The notes: generated by a model not told the origin, from the letters alone. 64,000 nucleotides of DNA from Nitrospira sp. (GCA_015709715.1 CP054184.1:2775001-2839000); one strand, 5' to 3'. Counted from the first letter of the stretch, positions 51,548-60,664 are shown. Numbers and translations: made by a program.

Positions 51548-52537
51548 ATGCAGATTGCGTTGACCGGAGACGTGATGCTGGGCCGCCTGGTGGATCAGCA
51601 GGTCATCAGGGATCCGGCGGTTCGTCCTGCGTCGCTTTGGGGCGATGTCCTTCCGATCATGCGGGGGGCCGATCTGCGTTGCGTCAATTTGGAGTGCACC
51701 ATCAGCAGCGTGGGGCGGGAGTGGCATCCGCACACGAAGGCCTTTCATTTTCGCGCCCATCCCCGCGCGATCGATTTTTTGCGCGCTGCCGGTATCGACG
51801 CGGTAACTCTGGCGAACAACCATATCCTCGATTATGGCGTTGAGGCGCTTGCCGATTGTTTGGCGTTGTTGGATCGGGCCGGCATCAAACATGTCGGGGC
51901 TGGGATGACGAGTCGGTCGGCGCTGCAGCCTTGTTATCTCCAGAGTCCCATGGGGCGAGTAGCAGTGGTTGCGTTGACCGACAATGAACCGGAATGGGAG
52001 GCCACGGAGAAGCAGGCCGGGGTGGCCTACATCGCCTATGATGAACGCGGATTAACCCAGCCTTCTCGTCGGCTGGTCGCGCAGGTGGTCCATGGTGCAA
52101 AACGACAGGCCCCATGGCTCATCGTCAGTGCGCATGTGGGGCCTAATTGGGGTGCGCCCTCTGCCGGCATGCGCGCGCTGGCTCACGATCTGATTGATTT
52201 GGGAGCGGATCTCTATTGGGGGCACTCGAACCATACCCCCCAGGGAATCGAGCGCTATCGGGGCAAGATCATTCTCTATTCAAGCGGCGACTTTATCGAT
52301 GATTACATGGTCGACGAAGATGAACGCAACGACCTGTCGTTCCTGTTCGTCTGTGAGGCGGAACGAGGCCGAGAGATAGGCCTACGGCTCTATCCCATTC
52401 GCATTGAGGATTGTCGGGTCAGGCGAGCAGTCGGGGAGGATGAACGTGTGCTTCAGAAGACCATGCAGGAGAAATGCGCTGTGTTTGGAACGACCCTCTC
52501 CTTCACGGATGGGGTGGGATGGCTCAGGCCGGGGTAG
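51548..52537 (+). CDS. CapA/PgsA-type metallophosphatase family protein
   Basis: This 329-residue protein has the CapA core: MQIALTGDVMLGR (metal Asp), NLECTIS (Asn-Glu), LANNHILDYG and GHSNHTPQGIE. These are the metal and phosphate ligands of the calcineurin-like fold. CapA proteins function in poly-gamma-glutamate export, but many orphan copies are of unknown role and no cap genes are near. GGGGAG precedes ATG 51548; a GTG at 51536 is an alternative. Confidence 0.86.
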   Translation: MQIALTGDVMLGRLVDQQVIRDPAVRPASLWGDVLPIMRGADLRCVNLECTISSVGREWHPHTKAFHFRAHPRAIDFLRAAGIDAVTLANNHILDYGVEALADCLALLDRAGIKHVGAGMTSRSALQPCYLQSPMGRVAVVALTDNEPEWEATEKQAGVAYIAYDERGLTQPSRRLVAQVVHGAKRQAPWLIVSAHVGPNWGAPSAGMRALAHDLIDLGADLYWGHSNHTPQGIERYRGKIILYSSGDFIDDYMVDEDERNDLSFLFVCEAERGREIGLRLYPIRIEDCRVRRAVGEDERVLQKTMQEKCAVFGTTLSFTDGVGWLRPG

Positions 52538-52587
52538 CGCGAAGGTGTGTCGCGCATTGTCCGGCCTGGCCGGGGCGGTGACGGCCG

Positions 52588-52992
52588 TCAGACCACCATG
52601 AAGATGTAGTCGATGAGGTCGTCCATGGCAATGCAGGGGAGTTCGCACGACAAGCGATAGAATTCTTGCCCGCGGTCCCCCGCCGTAAACTCCAGCGCCG
52701 CGATCTTTCGAGCCTCGCCGTCGATCATCGGGGAGGTAATTTCGGTATTTTTAGCAGTGAGAGTGAATTGATGGGTGTTGCGGTTGGCATCCGCGTATTC
52801 CATGACCAGGCGAACGCGGGTGCCGCGCGGAATCATGATCCGTTTGTTCTGCATGGCGATGCCGGACACCTGCAACCCGTGAGCGGTGACCTTCATGGTG
52901 ATCGTCAATTTGTCAGCGGCGCGGGTGGCCGATTGTTCGGCGGTGAGGAGGAACAATGTCACAAGGATGCAGATGAAGATACGGGTAATCAT
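52588..52992 (-). CDS. Cupredoxin-like protein with a CuA-like two-Cys loop
   Basis: This 134-residue protein has a signal peptide (about 5-25) and cupredoxin strands with NTHQFTL (His ligand). The copper loop is CELPCIAM, a C-x3-C-x2-M arrangement. Two Cys four residues apart recall the binuclear CuA site (C-x3-C-x3-H-x2-M), but the loop His is missing. ATG 52992 follows GAAGGA. It is paired with a small Cys-rich protein gene to the right. Confidence 0.72.
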   Translation of the reverse strand: MITRIFICILVTLFLLTAEQSATRAADKLTITMKVTAHGLQVSGIAMQNKRIMIPRGTRVRLVMEYADANRNTHQFTLTAKNTEITSPMIDGEARKIAALEFTAGDRGQEFYRLSCELPCIAMDDLIDYIFMVV

Positions 52993-53022
52993 GGCCTGGG
53001 CGTTCCTTCGTTCGGATTTCAA

Positions 53023-53307
53023 TTAACCGATGACCGTGCTGGGCGCGATGACGGGTTGCGTCTTGCTCAGCGAAACCACGCACTGCTGGCCGCAACTCCC
53101 ATGGGCAAACGAGCGGGCATCGCAGGATTCGACAGTCAGTCTCTGTTTCGCGTGATCCCACGACAAGCTCAGTTGCGCGGCCGCTCCCGAATTCGGACAA
53201 TCGGTGCAGGCTGACGTCGTCGGTGGTTTCTGAGATTGCACTCCGAACACGCTAACGGCCAGCATCGAAAAAAACGTGGCCACGATTCCGATTCCGACGA
53301 TGTCCAT
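53023..53307 (-). CDS. Small membrane-anchored Cys-rich protein
   Basis: This 94-residue protein has an N-terminal helix (IVGIGIVATFFSMLAVSVFG). The soluble part contains CTDCPNSG, ESCDARSFAHGSCGQQC, two Cys pairs and a His that could bind a metal or form disulfides. AAAGGAG precedes ATG 53307. Its stop lies 30 bases before the start of the CuA-like cupredoxin gene, so the two are probably cotranscribed. No family is recognised. Confidence 0.66.
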   Translation of the reverse strand: MDIVGIGIVATFFSMLAVSVFGVQSQKPPTTSACTDCPNSGAAAQLSLSWDHAKQRLTVESCDARSFAHGSCGQQCVVSLSKTQPVIAPSTVIG

Positions 53308-53570
53308 GGCAGGCTCCTTTGTGGCTAAGAGACCCACGTGATGATGTGGGTGCCTCACGAAACGATGTCTTGTCTCAGCTAGGGAAGTTAGCAAGGCAGG
53401 TGCCATGGGGATCGATGCAAACGGTCCGGACGAGCGCTGTAACTGATTGAGTTTGCGCGTTGTGCGGGAACGCACGAGTGATGGACATCCCGAAAAACGG
53501 CGCATATCGAGCAGAAATGTACTTTGGTAGAGCCGAGGCCGGAACGTTCAGGGGAAAGCGGTAGATGAAT

Positions 53571-54008
53571 TCAGTAAGGGGATGCGCCGGCGCGAGGCGT
53601 ATTCTGCCGGAGCGCTGCGAGGTATGTGAGCAGGTCCGTGATTTCTTGGTCCGTGAGCCTGGTATCGGGAAGCATGCCGCTCCCGGGATGGCCGTCGCGG
53701 ATGGCGTGAAACCGAGCCTTGTTGTCTTTCAGTTTCAGCGTCGTACGATTGCGAAGGTCCGGGGCAGAGGCGGCCAGCCTTGCCACGACTGCTGCCGTGT
53801 CAGGTTCCAGCGTGGGTTTCCGGTCGATCATGCCGTCGATGCCGTGGCAGTAGTGGCAGATCCCCTTGCCGTTGAACAGCGCCTGCCCCTGGGTCGCATT
53901 ACCTTTGGTCGCGGTATTTGCCTGGGGCGGTGTAGCGTGACTGAGGGATGTTGCTAAGCCCATCAGGATAGCCAGGACGAGTCTGGAAAGCAGTCTAGAT
54001 GTCGGCAT
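53571..54008 (-). CDS. Mono-haem cytochrome c
   Basis: This 145-residue protein has a signal peptide ending around LSHA, and a CHYCH haem motif at about residues 51-55. GSGMLPDTRL downstream supplies the axial Met. The ribosome site before ATG 54008 is weak. The C-terminus is short and basic. It is a class I carrier of unknown partner. Confidence 0.86.
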   Translation of the reverse strand: MPTSRLLSRLVLAILMGLATSLSHATPPQANTATKGNATQGQALFNGKGICHYCHGIDGMIDRKPTLEPDTAAVVARLAASAPDLRNRTTLKLKDNKARFHAIRDGHPGSGMLPDTRLTDQEITDLLTYLAALRQNTPRAGASPY

Positions 54009-54182
54009 GCCAACGGATCCGTAAAATTTTATGATAGTCCCATCAGTATGCCGCGACCACGTCGAGAACACAATGCCGTTGAGCGCGGAGCCGCGATCCT
54101 TGTCTTGCAAGGGGGCACCGGGCGCTTCTATGATCAGAATCGACGCGGGCTTCTTCGCTGCGGGGGAAACCAAGGAGGTTGT

Positions 54183-54581
54183 ATGAAAGCAAGGAGATCG
54201 TCAAAGGTCGCTAAGAACCGGGAAATGGAAACGTCTGCCATTCCATTGGCGCGCAAAGCCCTGGCGGTGCAGCGGCAACAGAAGAAAGAAGCCGTCACCG
54301 CTGCGCTGGAAAAATCCCAACGGAAAGGAATGATCGAAGGCAGTGGAAAGGCTTCTCCGGCGCTGGCGCGGACCGTCGAGGCAGTAAAACTCCAGCGCAA
54401 GAAACAGGCGATCACCGGAGCCCTGGAGGAATCGCAGCGAACATCCGGAGCCTCGAAGAAGCCGCGGACATCGGAAGCGTTGGCGCGGACGGTGGCGGTC
54501 GGTGCGCGTCTGCGGAAGAAGGCTACGATCACGGCGGCGTTGGAAGCCTCGCAGCGTCGGTCGGCTCCTCGGGGATCGTGA
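54183..54581 (+). CDS. Basic helical protein made of three ~33-residue repeats
   Basis: This 132-residue protein consists of three related units with the pattern LAR-x-x-x-x-V-x(5)-KK-x-A-I-T-x-ALE-x-SQR, seen as AVTAALEKSQRK, AITGALEESQRT and TITAALEASQRR. Units are joined by Ser/Gly/Lys linkers. It is strongly basic with no membrane segment. CAAGGAGG precedes ATG 54183. It could bind nucleic acid or scaffold proteins; no family is recognised. Confidence 0.7.
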   Translation: MKARRSSKVAKNREMETSAIPLARKALAVQRQQKKEAVTAALEKSQRKGMIEGSGKASPALARTVEAVKLQRKKQAITGALEESQRTSGASKKPRTSEALARTVAVGARLRKKATITAALEASQRRSAPRGS

Positions 54582-54721
54582 AGGGATTATCAGGGCCGAA
54601 CGTAATGCGTATCACTACAGCTACGTAGAAAATTTTGCGATATGCGTAGCCGTTCGTCTGCGCTATGTTCGTGCCTGGGTCCACGGCTCATGATTGATCA
54701 GAAAGGTCCGAATGGATTGCC

Positions 54722-55390
54722 ATGGCGGCAACTGATCAGCAAGATCGCAAACCACGGGTTCTCGTTGCGGATGGTGACTGTCTTGTGGCGGCAGGAATTC
54801 GCAAGTTGCTGGAACAGGACTGCGAGGTGGTCGGCATAGTTGAGGACGGCCGGACACTCCTGGCGGAAGCGGAGAAGTTACGGCCAGACATTTGTATCAC
54901 AGAAAGTGTCCTCCCCTTGCTCAACGGTCTGGATGTGGCCCACCGTCTGGCTAAGGTGAACCCAGGAAGCCGGATCATCTTCGTAACCAGCCAGGCCAAC
55001 TCAAGCTACATCGCCGAGGCGTTTAGGGCCGGTGTGTCAGCCTATGTCCTCAAACGTTCAGCGCCTGTGGAGTTGAGTCAAGCTATTCATGCTGTGATGA
55101 AGGGGCAGTACTACCTGACTCCCCTTATCACCAAGGACTTACTGGTTGCTGGTACGAATGGTTCGAATAAACAGATCGGCCCCCCGTCAGCATCCTGCCT
55201 TACCCCCCGTCAACGCGAAGTGCTGCAGTTGATCGCGGAGGGACGAGGGACCAAGGAGGTCGCGGCCATGCTCAACATTGCCGTCAAGACCGTCGAGTTT
55301 CATAAGTTCCGCATCATGGAGCAACTGGATCTTCACTCCACTGTTGCCCTCACAAAACATGCGATCGCTGAGGGGCTTGTCAGGCCGTAG
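54722..55390 (+). CDS. NarL/LuxR-type regulator with Glu replacing the phospho-Asp
   Basis: This 222-residue protein has a receiver fold (VLVADGDCLVAAGIRKLLE) whose phospho-acceptor position reads Glu (CITESVLPLLNGLD) while the Lys (YVLKRSA) remains. A LuxR helix-turn-helix follows (LTPRQREVLQLIAEGRGTKE, then VKTVEFHKFRIMEQL). A Glu mimics the phosphorylated state, so it may be constitutively active or ligand-controlled. The next gene starts directly after its stop. Confidence 0.86.
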   Translation: MAATDQQDRKPRVLVADGDCLVAAGIRKLLEQDCEVVGIVEDGRTLLAEAEKLRPDICITESVLPLLNGLDVAHRLAKVNPGSRIIFVTSQANSSYIAEAFRAGVSAYVLKRSAPVELSQAIHAVMKGQYYLTPLITKDLLVAGTNGSNKQIGPPSASCLTPRQREVLQLIAEGRGTKEVAAMLNIAVKTVEFHKFRIMEQLDLHSTVALTKHAIAEGLVRP

Positions 55391-55408
55391 GTGTCTCGGT
55401 TTGGCAAG

Positions 55409-56455
55409 ATGTATCGTCCTATTCTGATCGGCATTGCGCTCCTCATACTCTGGTCTGGTTGTGCGTTCAAGCGACCTCAGCAACAGACGGTAAGTTGTCC
55501 TGATATTGCTACGGCAGGGCGACTCAACGTCCTGACCCTGAACCTCCTCTATGACATGGCGGCTTCTGCGCGGCAGCAAACCTGGAGCGATATCGCTCAG
55601 TTTGCCGTCGCACACAACGTTCACGTGCTGTTGTTGCAGGAAGCCGTCTTGAGCGATGTCGATCGCATTCAGAAGCTCCTGGGCACCTCCGACAGCGCCC
55701 GTGACTTGCAGCGAGTCCTCAACGAACGCAGTTCGGAGCCCTATGAGTTGCGGGTGGCATGGGAGACCGGCGTCCCCCTTGTCCTGACGACGGCCAATGC
55801 CATTTTGAGCCGCTGCGATGTCACGCGGCATTTCCAGGCTTTTCTCCCGATTGAGTCGGAGGAAGCCTTTGAAGGGGTGGATCTCAAGATCACCAGAAAT
55901 GTTCAGGTGGCTCAGCTGAGCCTTCCTGGGTACGGGACCCTTCATGTCTATAACACGCATCTCTGCGCCGCCTGCTCAGCCGAATCGCTGAATCGACAGG
56001 TCGAGGCGGTACTGGCTTTCGTGGAGCAGGTTGAAGGAAAGTCGGCCGGCAACCATGTGATCCTCGGCGGCGATTTGAACCTGGATCGCGCGAAGGGGGA
56101 ATCCGAGCAGGCAGTCTACGAGGCCATTACGCGAGCCGGTTTCCGAGATGTCTACGCCGAGTATCGGACGACGACCTTCGGGGACGCCCGTCACGCCTTT
56201 TGCTGGAACGGAAGGCCCGACATCCACTGTACGGACGGCGTGAGCCCGACGCAGGGCCTGATCGATCAGAAAACCGGTGCCGCCTTCTCCAGGCCCACAC
56301 GGATCGATTATCTGTTTTTACGCGGGTTTGATACGGTGAGACTAAGCAGAGTCGTCTTCAATCCGGGGAATACCAAGACGGGTCCGGTCAATCCGAGCGA
56401 GTCGGCGGTCTCCGACCATAGCGGTGTCTTTGCGGAAATCATGCTGCAGAAATAA
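55409..56455 (+). CDS. Lipoprotein with endonuclease/exonuclease/phosphatase domain
   Basis: This 348-residue protein has a lipobox LWSGC (Cys about 18 from ATG 55409). The EEP catalytic residues are visible: VLTLNLLYD (Asn), LLQEAV (Glu), YNTHLCA (His), GGDLNLD (Asp-Asn), RIDYLF (Asp) and SDHSGV (His). EEP lipoproteins cleave phosphodiesters such as nucleic acid or sphingomyelin; the substrate is unknown here. A GTG at 55391 directly after the upstream stop is an alternative start. Confidence 0.82.
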   Translation: MYRPILIGIALLILWSGCAFKRPQQQTVSCPDIATAGRLNVLTLNLLYDMAASARQQTWSDIAQFAVAHNVHVLLLQEAVLSDVDRIQKLLGTSDSARDLQRVLNERSSEPYELRVAWETGVPLVLTTANAILSRCDVTRHFQAFLPIESEEAFEGVDLKITRNVQVAQLSLPGYGTLHVYNTHLCAACSAESLNRQVEAVLAFVEQVEGKSAGNHVILGGDLNLDRAKGESEQAVYEAITRAGFRDVYAEYRTTTFGDARHAFCWNGRPDIHCTDGVSPTQGLIDQKTGAAFSRPTRIDYLFLRGFDTVRLSRVVFNPGNTKTGPVNPSESAVSDHSGVFAEIMLQK

Positions 56456-56499
56456 ACAGGCTGCTTCGGTCAGTGCTGCTTGTAGAACAGGTATTAGCG

Positions 56500-57112
56500 T
56501 AATCCAGATCCTGGAAAAACGCTGCTTGCGCAAAGTTCCCGACGTACGGGGAGTCTGCGGGATCTTGGTAGAGCCAATAGTACGGAAAACCGCGGTCCGG
56601 GGGCGTCGCGTCGGCATGGTTGAACACCCCGTCCATGATCGCGTGAATGCCTCGCCGATGACATTCATTGATCAATCGTTTCAGATATGCCAGCCTCTTG
56701 GTCTCGTTGATCGGATTCCACGTGTATGTGTAAATGAAACAAATATTTGTACTCATAGAAGCCTTCCGACAAGGGCGGACTCGTATAGCTATACATCACA
56801 CCTTGGATCGGACCGCCGGCTTCATTCTGAAAATTGCTGGGCGTCATGCGACATGGTGCATCGGCATTCCATCGGCGATTCGCGGGATCTTGAAAGCTTC
56901 CCACGACAAAGACGTTCTTGAGGCGTGGCAACCCTCCACTTGTCCTGAAACACCAGGTCTTCGGGTTTAGTGATCAGCTTGACCGTCTGTCCGGCGACAT
57001 CCACGACATAGTCGAACTCCGTGAAGTGGCCGGTGCTAAGCATTAGTAGTCGATCATCTCGCTCTGCCGCGTATTGCTCGAACCCGCCCAGCGATGGTTG
57101 ATTGTTGTTCAA
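56500..57112 (-). pseudogene. Decayed glycoside hydrolase 13 (alpha-amylase family) gene
   Basis: Three minus-strand frames carry successive parts of one protein. An N-terminal piece ends at about 56930 (GHFTEFDYVVDVAGQTV). A CBM48-like piece runs about 56745-56925 (VFVVGSFQDPANRRW, GFYEYKYLF). A GH13 barrel piece runs about 56510-56725 (LINECHRRGIHAIMDGVFNH, the beta-3/4 region). The order is right, but at least two frame changes occur, about a hundred residues between the second and third pieces are missing, and the catalytic core is truncated after QDLDY. It is nonfunctional. Confidence 0.75.
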
Positions 57113-57712
57113 CGCGTCCTCGAACGACGTCTCTGAATCCTAAGAGCTGCAGCAGTCTATCCGGCCCAATCCCCCACAATCCGATACACGCCTTCAATCA
57201 GCAACAGAGGCATGATTGACCTCCATTTCATCTAGATCATGGCGATACTCCTATCAGATGCAATGTTGACTCCTGAGCCAAGAGCCGAACGGCATTGTAG
57301 CCGTGATCGATGCAACAAGGCTGTTTGGAAAGCATTGCAGGAAAACACTGGGGGTTCCAATGCTGAGGGGTTCAAAGTTAGAAAGGGCAAAAGTCCACAG
57401 TTGATGAACGGTGGGTATCGGTTCGCGCTTCACCCGGTAAGGTACGCGGATCCAAGAAATTCTACGTGGTGGCGTTATGCCACCAGAAATCTTCCCAGGG
57501 ATGAGGCTTCGTGCAACAGTTCCATGTCACCTAATACCGGTGAGCTGCGCCCAGCGGCGTAGCGAACACGGCGTCGAACGGCAAGCCCGGTGCGACAAAC
57601 TACGACCAGCGGAGCGTCACGCAAGAGACACAATTAGCTATAAGAAACGTCCGGACGCCGTGGAACGAAATTCGCAGCATGGCTGAGCAGCGAAAGATAA
57701 AGGAGAAGTCAG
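57113..57712. other. Intergenic region, about 600 bases, no gene recognised
   Basis: This stretch lies between two decayed genes. Short open frames (57239-57562, 57477-57686) have no ribosome site or protein-like composition. The AAAGGAG at 57700 belongs to the remnant at 57713. Confidence 0.5.
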
Positions 57713-57886
57713 ATGACAAAAGTGTTTCTTGTAGGAATCAATGATTACCCGTCGCCGGCTCGACAGCCTGGTCAGCGCCGACATCAAGAAGATGGGCTAT
57801 GCGCAGGTACCACAGCTCGAAGGGACAGCCAAGAATCTCGCCGGGAAGGTATGTACGTGATGGGCCATGCGCCAACGAAGAGGTGA
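57713..57886 (+). pseudogene. Possible deletion remnant of a caspase-like (peptidase C14) gene
   Basis: AAAGGAG precedes ATG 57713, and the first codons read MTKVFLVGINDYP, the typical N-terminus of bacterial caspase-like proteins. The frame then becomes Arg/Gln-rich junk to 57886. In another frame 57762-57860 reads DSLVSADIKKMGYAQVPQL then EGTAKNLAGK, which looks like a C-terminal end of the same kind of protein. An internal deletion with frameshift would join start to end. The identification rests on two short stretches. Confidence 0.42.
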
Positions 57887-57896
57887 AACATTGAAC

Positions 57897-60080
57897 ATGC
57901 AGAAACATAAGGTAAGGCAAGAAACGGATTATGAGTACACGAATAAGTTCAGCGGAAAACAAATTCGTTTCACTCCGAAGAGCGACGAGATCGTCGCGAC
58001 ATTTCAGCCGCATACGGCAGAAATGGCCGCACGCGACGTGATGAGATCGACGACGCTCGGGATCAGTCAAGGTATTAATCAGGAAAGGGGATTTGCTGTC
58101 TTCCAGGTCCGTTCGGGACAAGATATGGATGCGGCAACCCGACAGTTAACGGCTCAGCCTCAGATCGCAAATGCCCTTCCAGTGATGATCGACGATGAAG
58201 GCTTAACGCGGTACTTCTTGCCGGATGAGTTTACGGTTCAATTTCGAAACGGAATCAGTAAAGAGCAAGCTGAACGCATTCTCACAGAGAAAGGGACCAA
58301 AATCATTGTTGAGCAGCGAACGCCTGGGTACTACACGCTGCTGGTGCCGGAAGGTAAAGGATTGTTCGAAACGATTCGCGATTTTTCATCGATGGACCAA
58401 GTGTCCTTTGCCGAGCCGAGCGAGGCGGGTTTCAATGATGCACTGGCCTACTTTCCTGATGATCCAGAATTCACTAAATTGTGGGGCCTCCACAACACGG
58501 GGCAAGTTATCAATGGGGTAACTGGAACAGCCGATGCCGACATCGATGCGGTGGAAGCGTGGGACATTACCAGGGGCGATCCCTCTGTGATCGTGGCCGT
58601 CATCGATACCGGCGCTGATCTTAACCATCCAGATTTGCAGTCAAACTTCCTTCCGAGAGGCGCGGAAGACTGGGATTTTGCCGACGCGGCAGATCCAGTG
58701 CCCGACGATACGATGGGCCATGGAACGCATGTGGCGGGAACCATTGGCGCAGCCGATAACACCACCGGCGTGATCGGCTTGGCGTCACGATGCCGGATCA
58801 TGCCTCTGAGGGTAGATTTGACGACGGGAATGAACCAGAACCGGGCCGACGCCATTAACTACGTGGCTGCTCAAGCCACAAGCCATCCGACCCAGCGGTA
58901 TGTCATTAACTGTAGCTGGAGGATGAGCGGTGATCATGCAGGAGTGCACAACGCCATCATCAATGCTGTGACCAATAATGTGGTGGTTGTGTTCGCTGCT
59001 GGCAATAATAACCAAGATATCGATGTAACGCCCCAGTATCCCGCCGTGTATCCCGAAGTCATTGCGGTGGCGGCCACTGATCAACGGGACAGAAAGGCGT
59101 CCTTCTCCAACTATGGCACCAAAGTCGACGTCTCGGCTCCAGGAGTAAACATTTATTCGACGTATCCCGATGATACGTACAACTTCCTCGACGGCACTTC
59201 TATGGCGTCACCTCATGTGGCCGGCTTGGCGGCACTCATCAGATCGCGTAATAGCTCGTTGACCGTTCAGCATGTCCGTCAGATCATCGAAAGTTCCTGT
59301 GACAATATCGACGCCAAAAATCCCGCTTACGTCGGCAAACTTGGCAAAGGCAGGATCAACGCCTATAGAGCCCTGGCTGCAACGCCGCTGCCCCCAATCG
59401 GCTTTCGACTGTCGCGAAAATTTCCATTCCCTCAGAGGAATAATGGATCCAGCTCAGGACTCTCTTATGCGCGCAGGATCCGCATAGGTCTAACGTATCG
59501 CTCAGCGCTCTTATTCCTCACTCAACAACCGTTTTCCGAGAAAATTTACTATTTGAACCCCAGTACCGGGGGCGTTCTAGGTGCAGTGGATCCGGTGCTT
59601 AACGACACCATCGGCAGTCTTGAATGGGATGGTATCAACATTCGGGTTGCGAACGTCACGACCGGCTCGGGGGCCATCAACACCATTCACCCCCAGACGG
59701 GAGCCCAACTCGCATCGATTCCCGTTCCCACGGGAAGGGGCGAAGGATTGGCGGACGACGGCGTGAACCTCTACTATTCGACCATCATGCGGATCTATGT
59801 CCTTAACAGATCTACTGGTGCCGTAATGCGATCGTTCCCTCCACCCGGGGGAGCTTGTCGCGCCCTTGCATACGGACGAGGCTTTCTTTTTAGCGGAAAC
59901 TCAGCGACCGGTATGATCACGGTCTTTGATCGAAATACTTTGGCGATTCGAGGGACCATCGCTGCACCTGGTAGCGGGACTTTCAAAGTGGAAGGATTGG
60001 CGTTCAACCCGGCTACCAATGAACTGTTCATCGCGAACCAAAGCGAAAATCTCATCTATGTGGGGATGGTGACACTCTAG
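57897..60080 (+). CDS. Subtilisin-like serine protease with C-terminal repeat domain
   Basis: This 727-residue protein has an S8 domain with the triad Asp in VIDTGADLNHPD, His in MGHGTHVAGTIG and Ser in DGTSMASPHVAG. The ~190-residue N-terminal part resembles a fervidolysin-like propeptide. The C-terminal ~230 residues (from about 500) contain repeated motifs such as LNPSTGGVLG, IHPQTGAQL and LNRSTGAVM, suggesting a beta-propeller. No signal peptide is visible at 57897 or at the earlier ATG 57867. Export, if any, would be by another route. Confidence 0.86.
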   Translation: MQKHKVRQETDYEYTNKFSGKQIRFTPKSDEIVATFQPHTAEMAARDVMRSTTLGISQGINQERGFAVFQVRSGQDMDAATRQLTAQPQIANALPVMIDDEGLTRYFLPDEFTVQFRNGISKEQAERILTEKGTKIIVEQRTPGYYTLLVPEGKGLFETIRDFSSMDQVSFAEPSEAGFNDALAYFPDDPEFTKLWGLHNTGQVINGVTGTADADIDAVEAWDITRGDPSVIVAVIDTGADLNHPDLQSNFLPRGAEDWDFADAADPVPDDTMGHGTHVAGTIGAADNTTGVIGLASRCRIMPLRVDLTTGMNQNRADAINYVAAQATSHPTQRYVINCSWRMSGDHAGVHNAIINAVTNNVVVVFAAGNNNQDIDVTPQYPAVYPEVIAVAATDQRDRKASFSNYGTKVDVSAPGVNIYSTYPDDTYNFLDGTSMASPHVAGLAALIRSRNSSLTVQHVRQIIESSCDNIDAKNPAYVGKLGKGRINAYRALAATPLPPIGFRLSRKFPFPQRNNGSSSGLSYARRIRIGLTYRSALLFLTQQPFSEKIYYLNPSTGGVLGAVDPVLNDTIGSLEWDGINIRVANVTTGSGAINTIHPQTGAQLASIPVPTGRGEGLADDGVNLYYSTIMRIYVLNRSTGAVMRSFPPPGGACRALAYGRGFLFSGNSATGMITVFDRNTLAIRGTIAAPGSGTFKVEGLAFNPATNELFIANQSENLIYVGMVTL

Positions 60081-60133
60081 AGAACATCCAACGTGGCGCA
60101 TGGGACGTGGAAAATAATGAAAGGAGTATGACG

Positions 60134-60664
60134 ATGATCAGGAGTATGAGTGTGATCCTATGCGTTGCGATCTTGGTCAGCGTCCAGACGATGCCGACGA
60201 CGGCGTTTGCTGAGAGCTTGGGACCGGTATCCGAGGAATATCCTCCCGCGGCATGCGACCCAGGCTCATATGTGAGCAGTGTCAAGTGCACAGGGAAATA
60301 TTGTGACAACATGAAAATCACCTGTTTCGATTTGCCCAATGCGACTATTGGCCGCGCGCAGTGGATGCCTTGGATCTCCGAAGAAGGAGGCGGCATGAGG
60401 CAGTGCCCGGCAAACCACTATATTGCCGGTTTTGCATGCCGAGGGAAGTACTGCGACAACGTGTCGTTGTATTGTGTGGAGCTGAAGAATGTCGAACCTT
60501 CGCGGTGCGAATTTACTCGCTTCGTATCCGAAGAAGGAGGTGGGTATCTGTCGTTCTTCCTTGGCGATACAGCGGGACAGCACTTTGCGGCAAAAGGCAT
60601 GCATTGTACGGGAAGCTACTGCGACAACAAGCAATTTGAAGTGTGTGAACTGAGGCAGCGTTGA
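60134..60664 (+). CDS. Secreted Cys-rich protein with three G-x-YCDN repeats
   Basis: This 176-residue protein has a signal peptide ending near TAFAES. The mature chain contains three related units with CTGKYCDNMKITC, CRGKYCDNVSLYC and CTGSYCDNKQFEVC. The linkers contain SEEGGG. The Cys are paired within each unit, implying disulfides, so it is likely an exported binding module. AAGGAG lies before ATG 60134. No family name can be given. Confidence 0.72.
   Translation: MIRSMSVILCVAILVSVQTMPTTAFAESLGPVSEEYPPAACDPGSYVSSVKCTGKYCDNMKITCFDLPNATIGRAQWMPWISEEGGGMRQCPANHYIAGFACRGKYCDNVSLYCVELKNVEPSRCEFTRFVSEEGGGYLSFFLGDTAGQHFAAKGMHCTGSYCDNKQFEVCELRQR

Noticed and set aside
53332-53351. ACCCAC/GTGGGT hairpin upstream of the Cys-rich anchor gene
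   Set aside because: A six-base stem with an eight-base loop is common by chance, and no regulatory context supports it.
57239-57686. Open frames in the gap before the caspase-like remnant
   Set aside because: No ribosome sites, no family similarity, overlapping frames; treated as non-coding.
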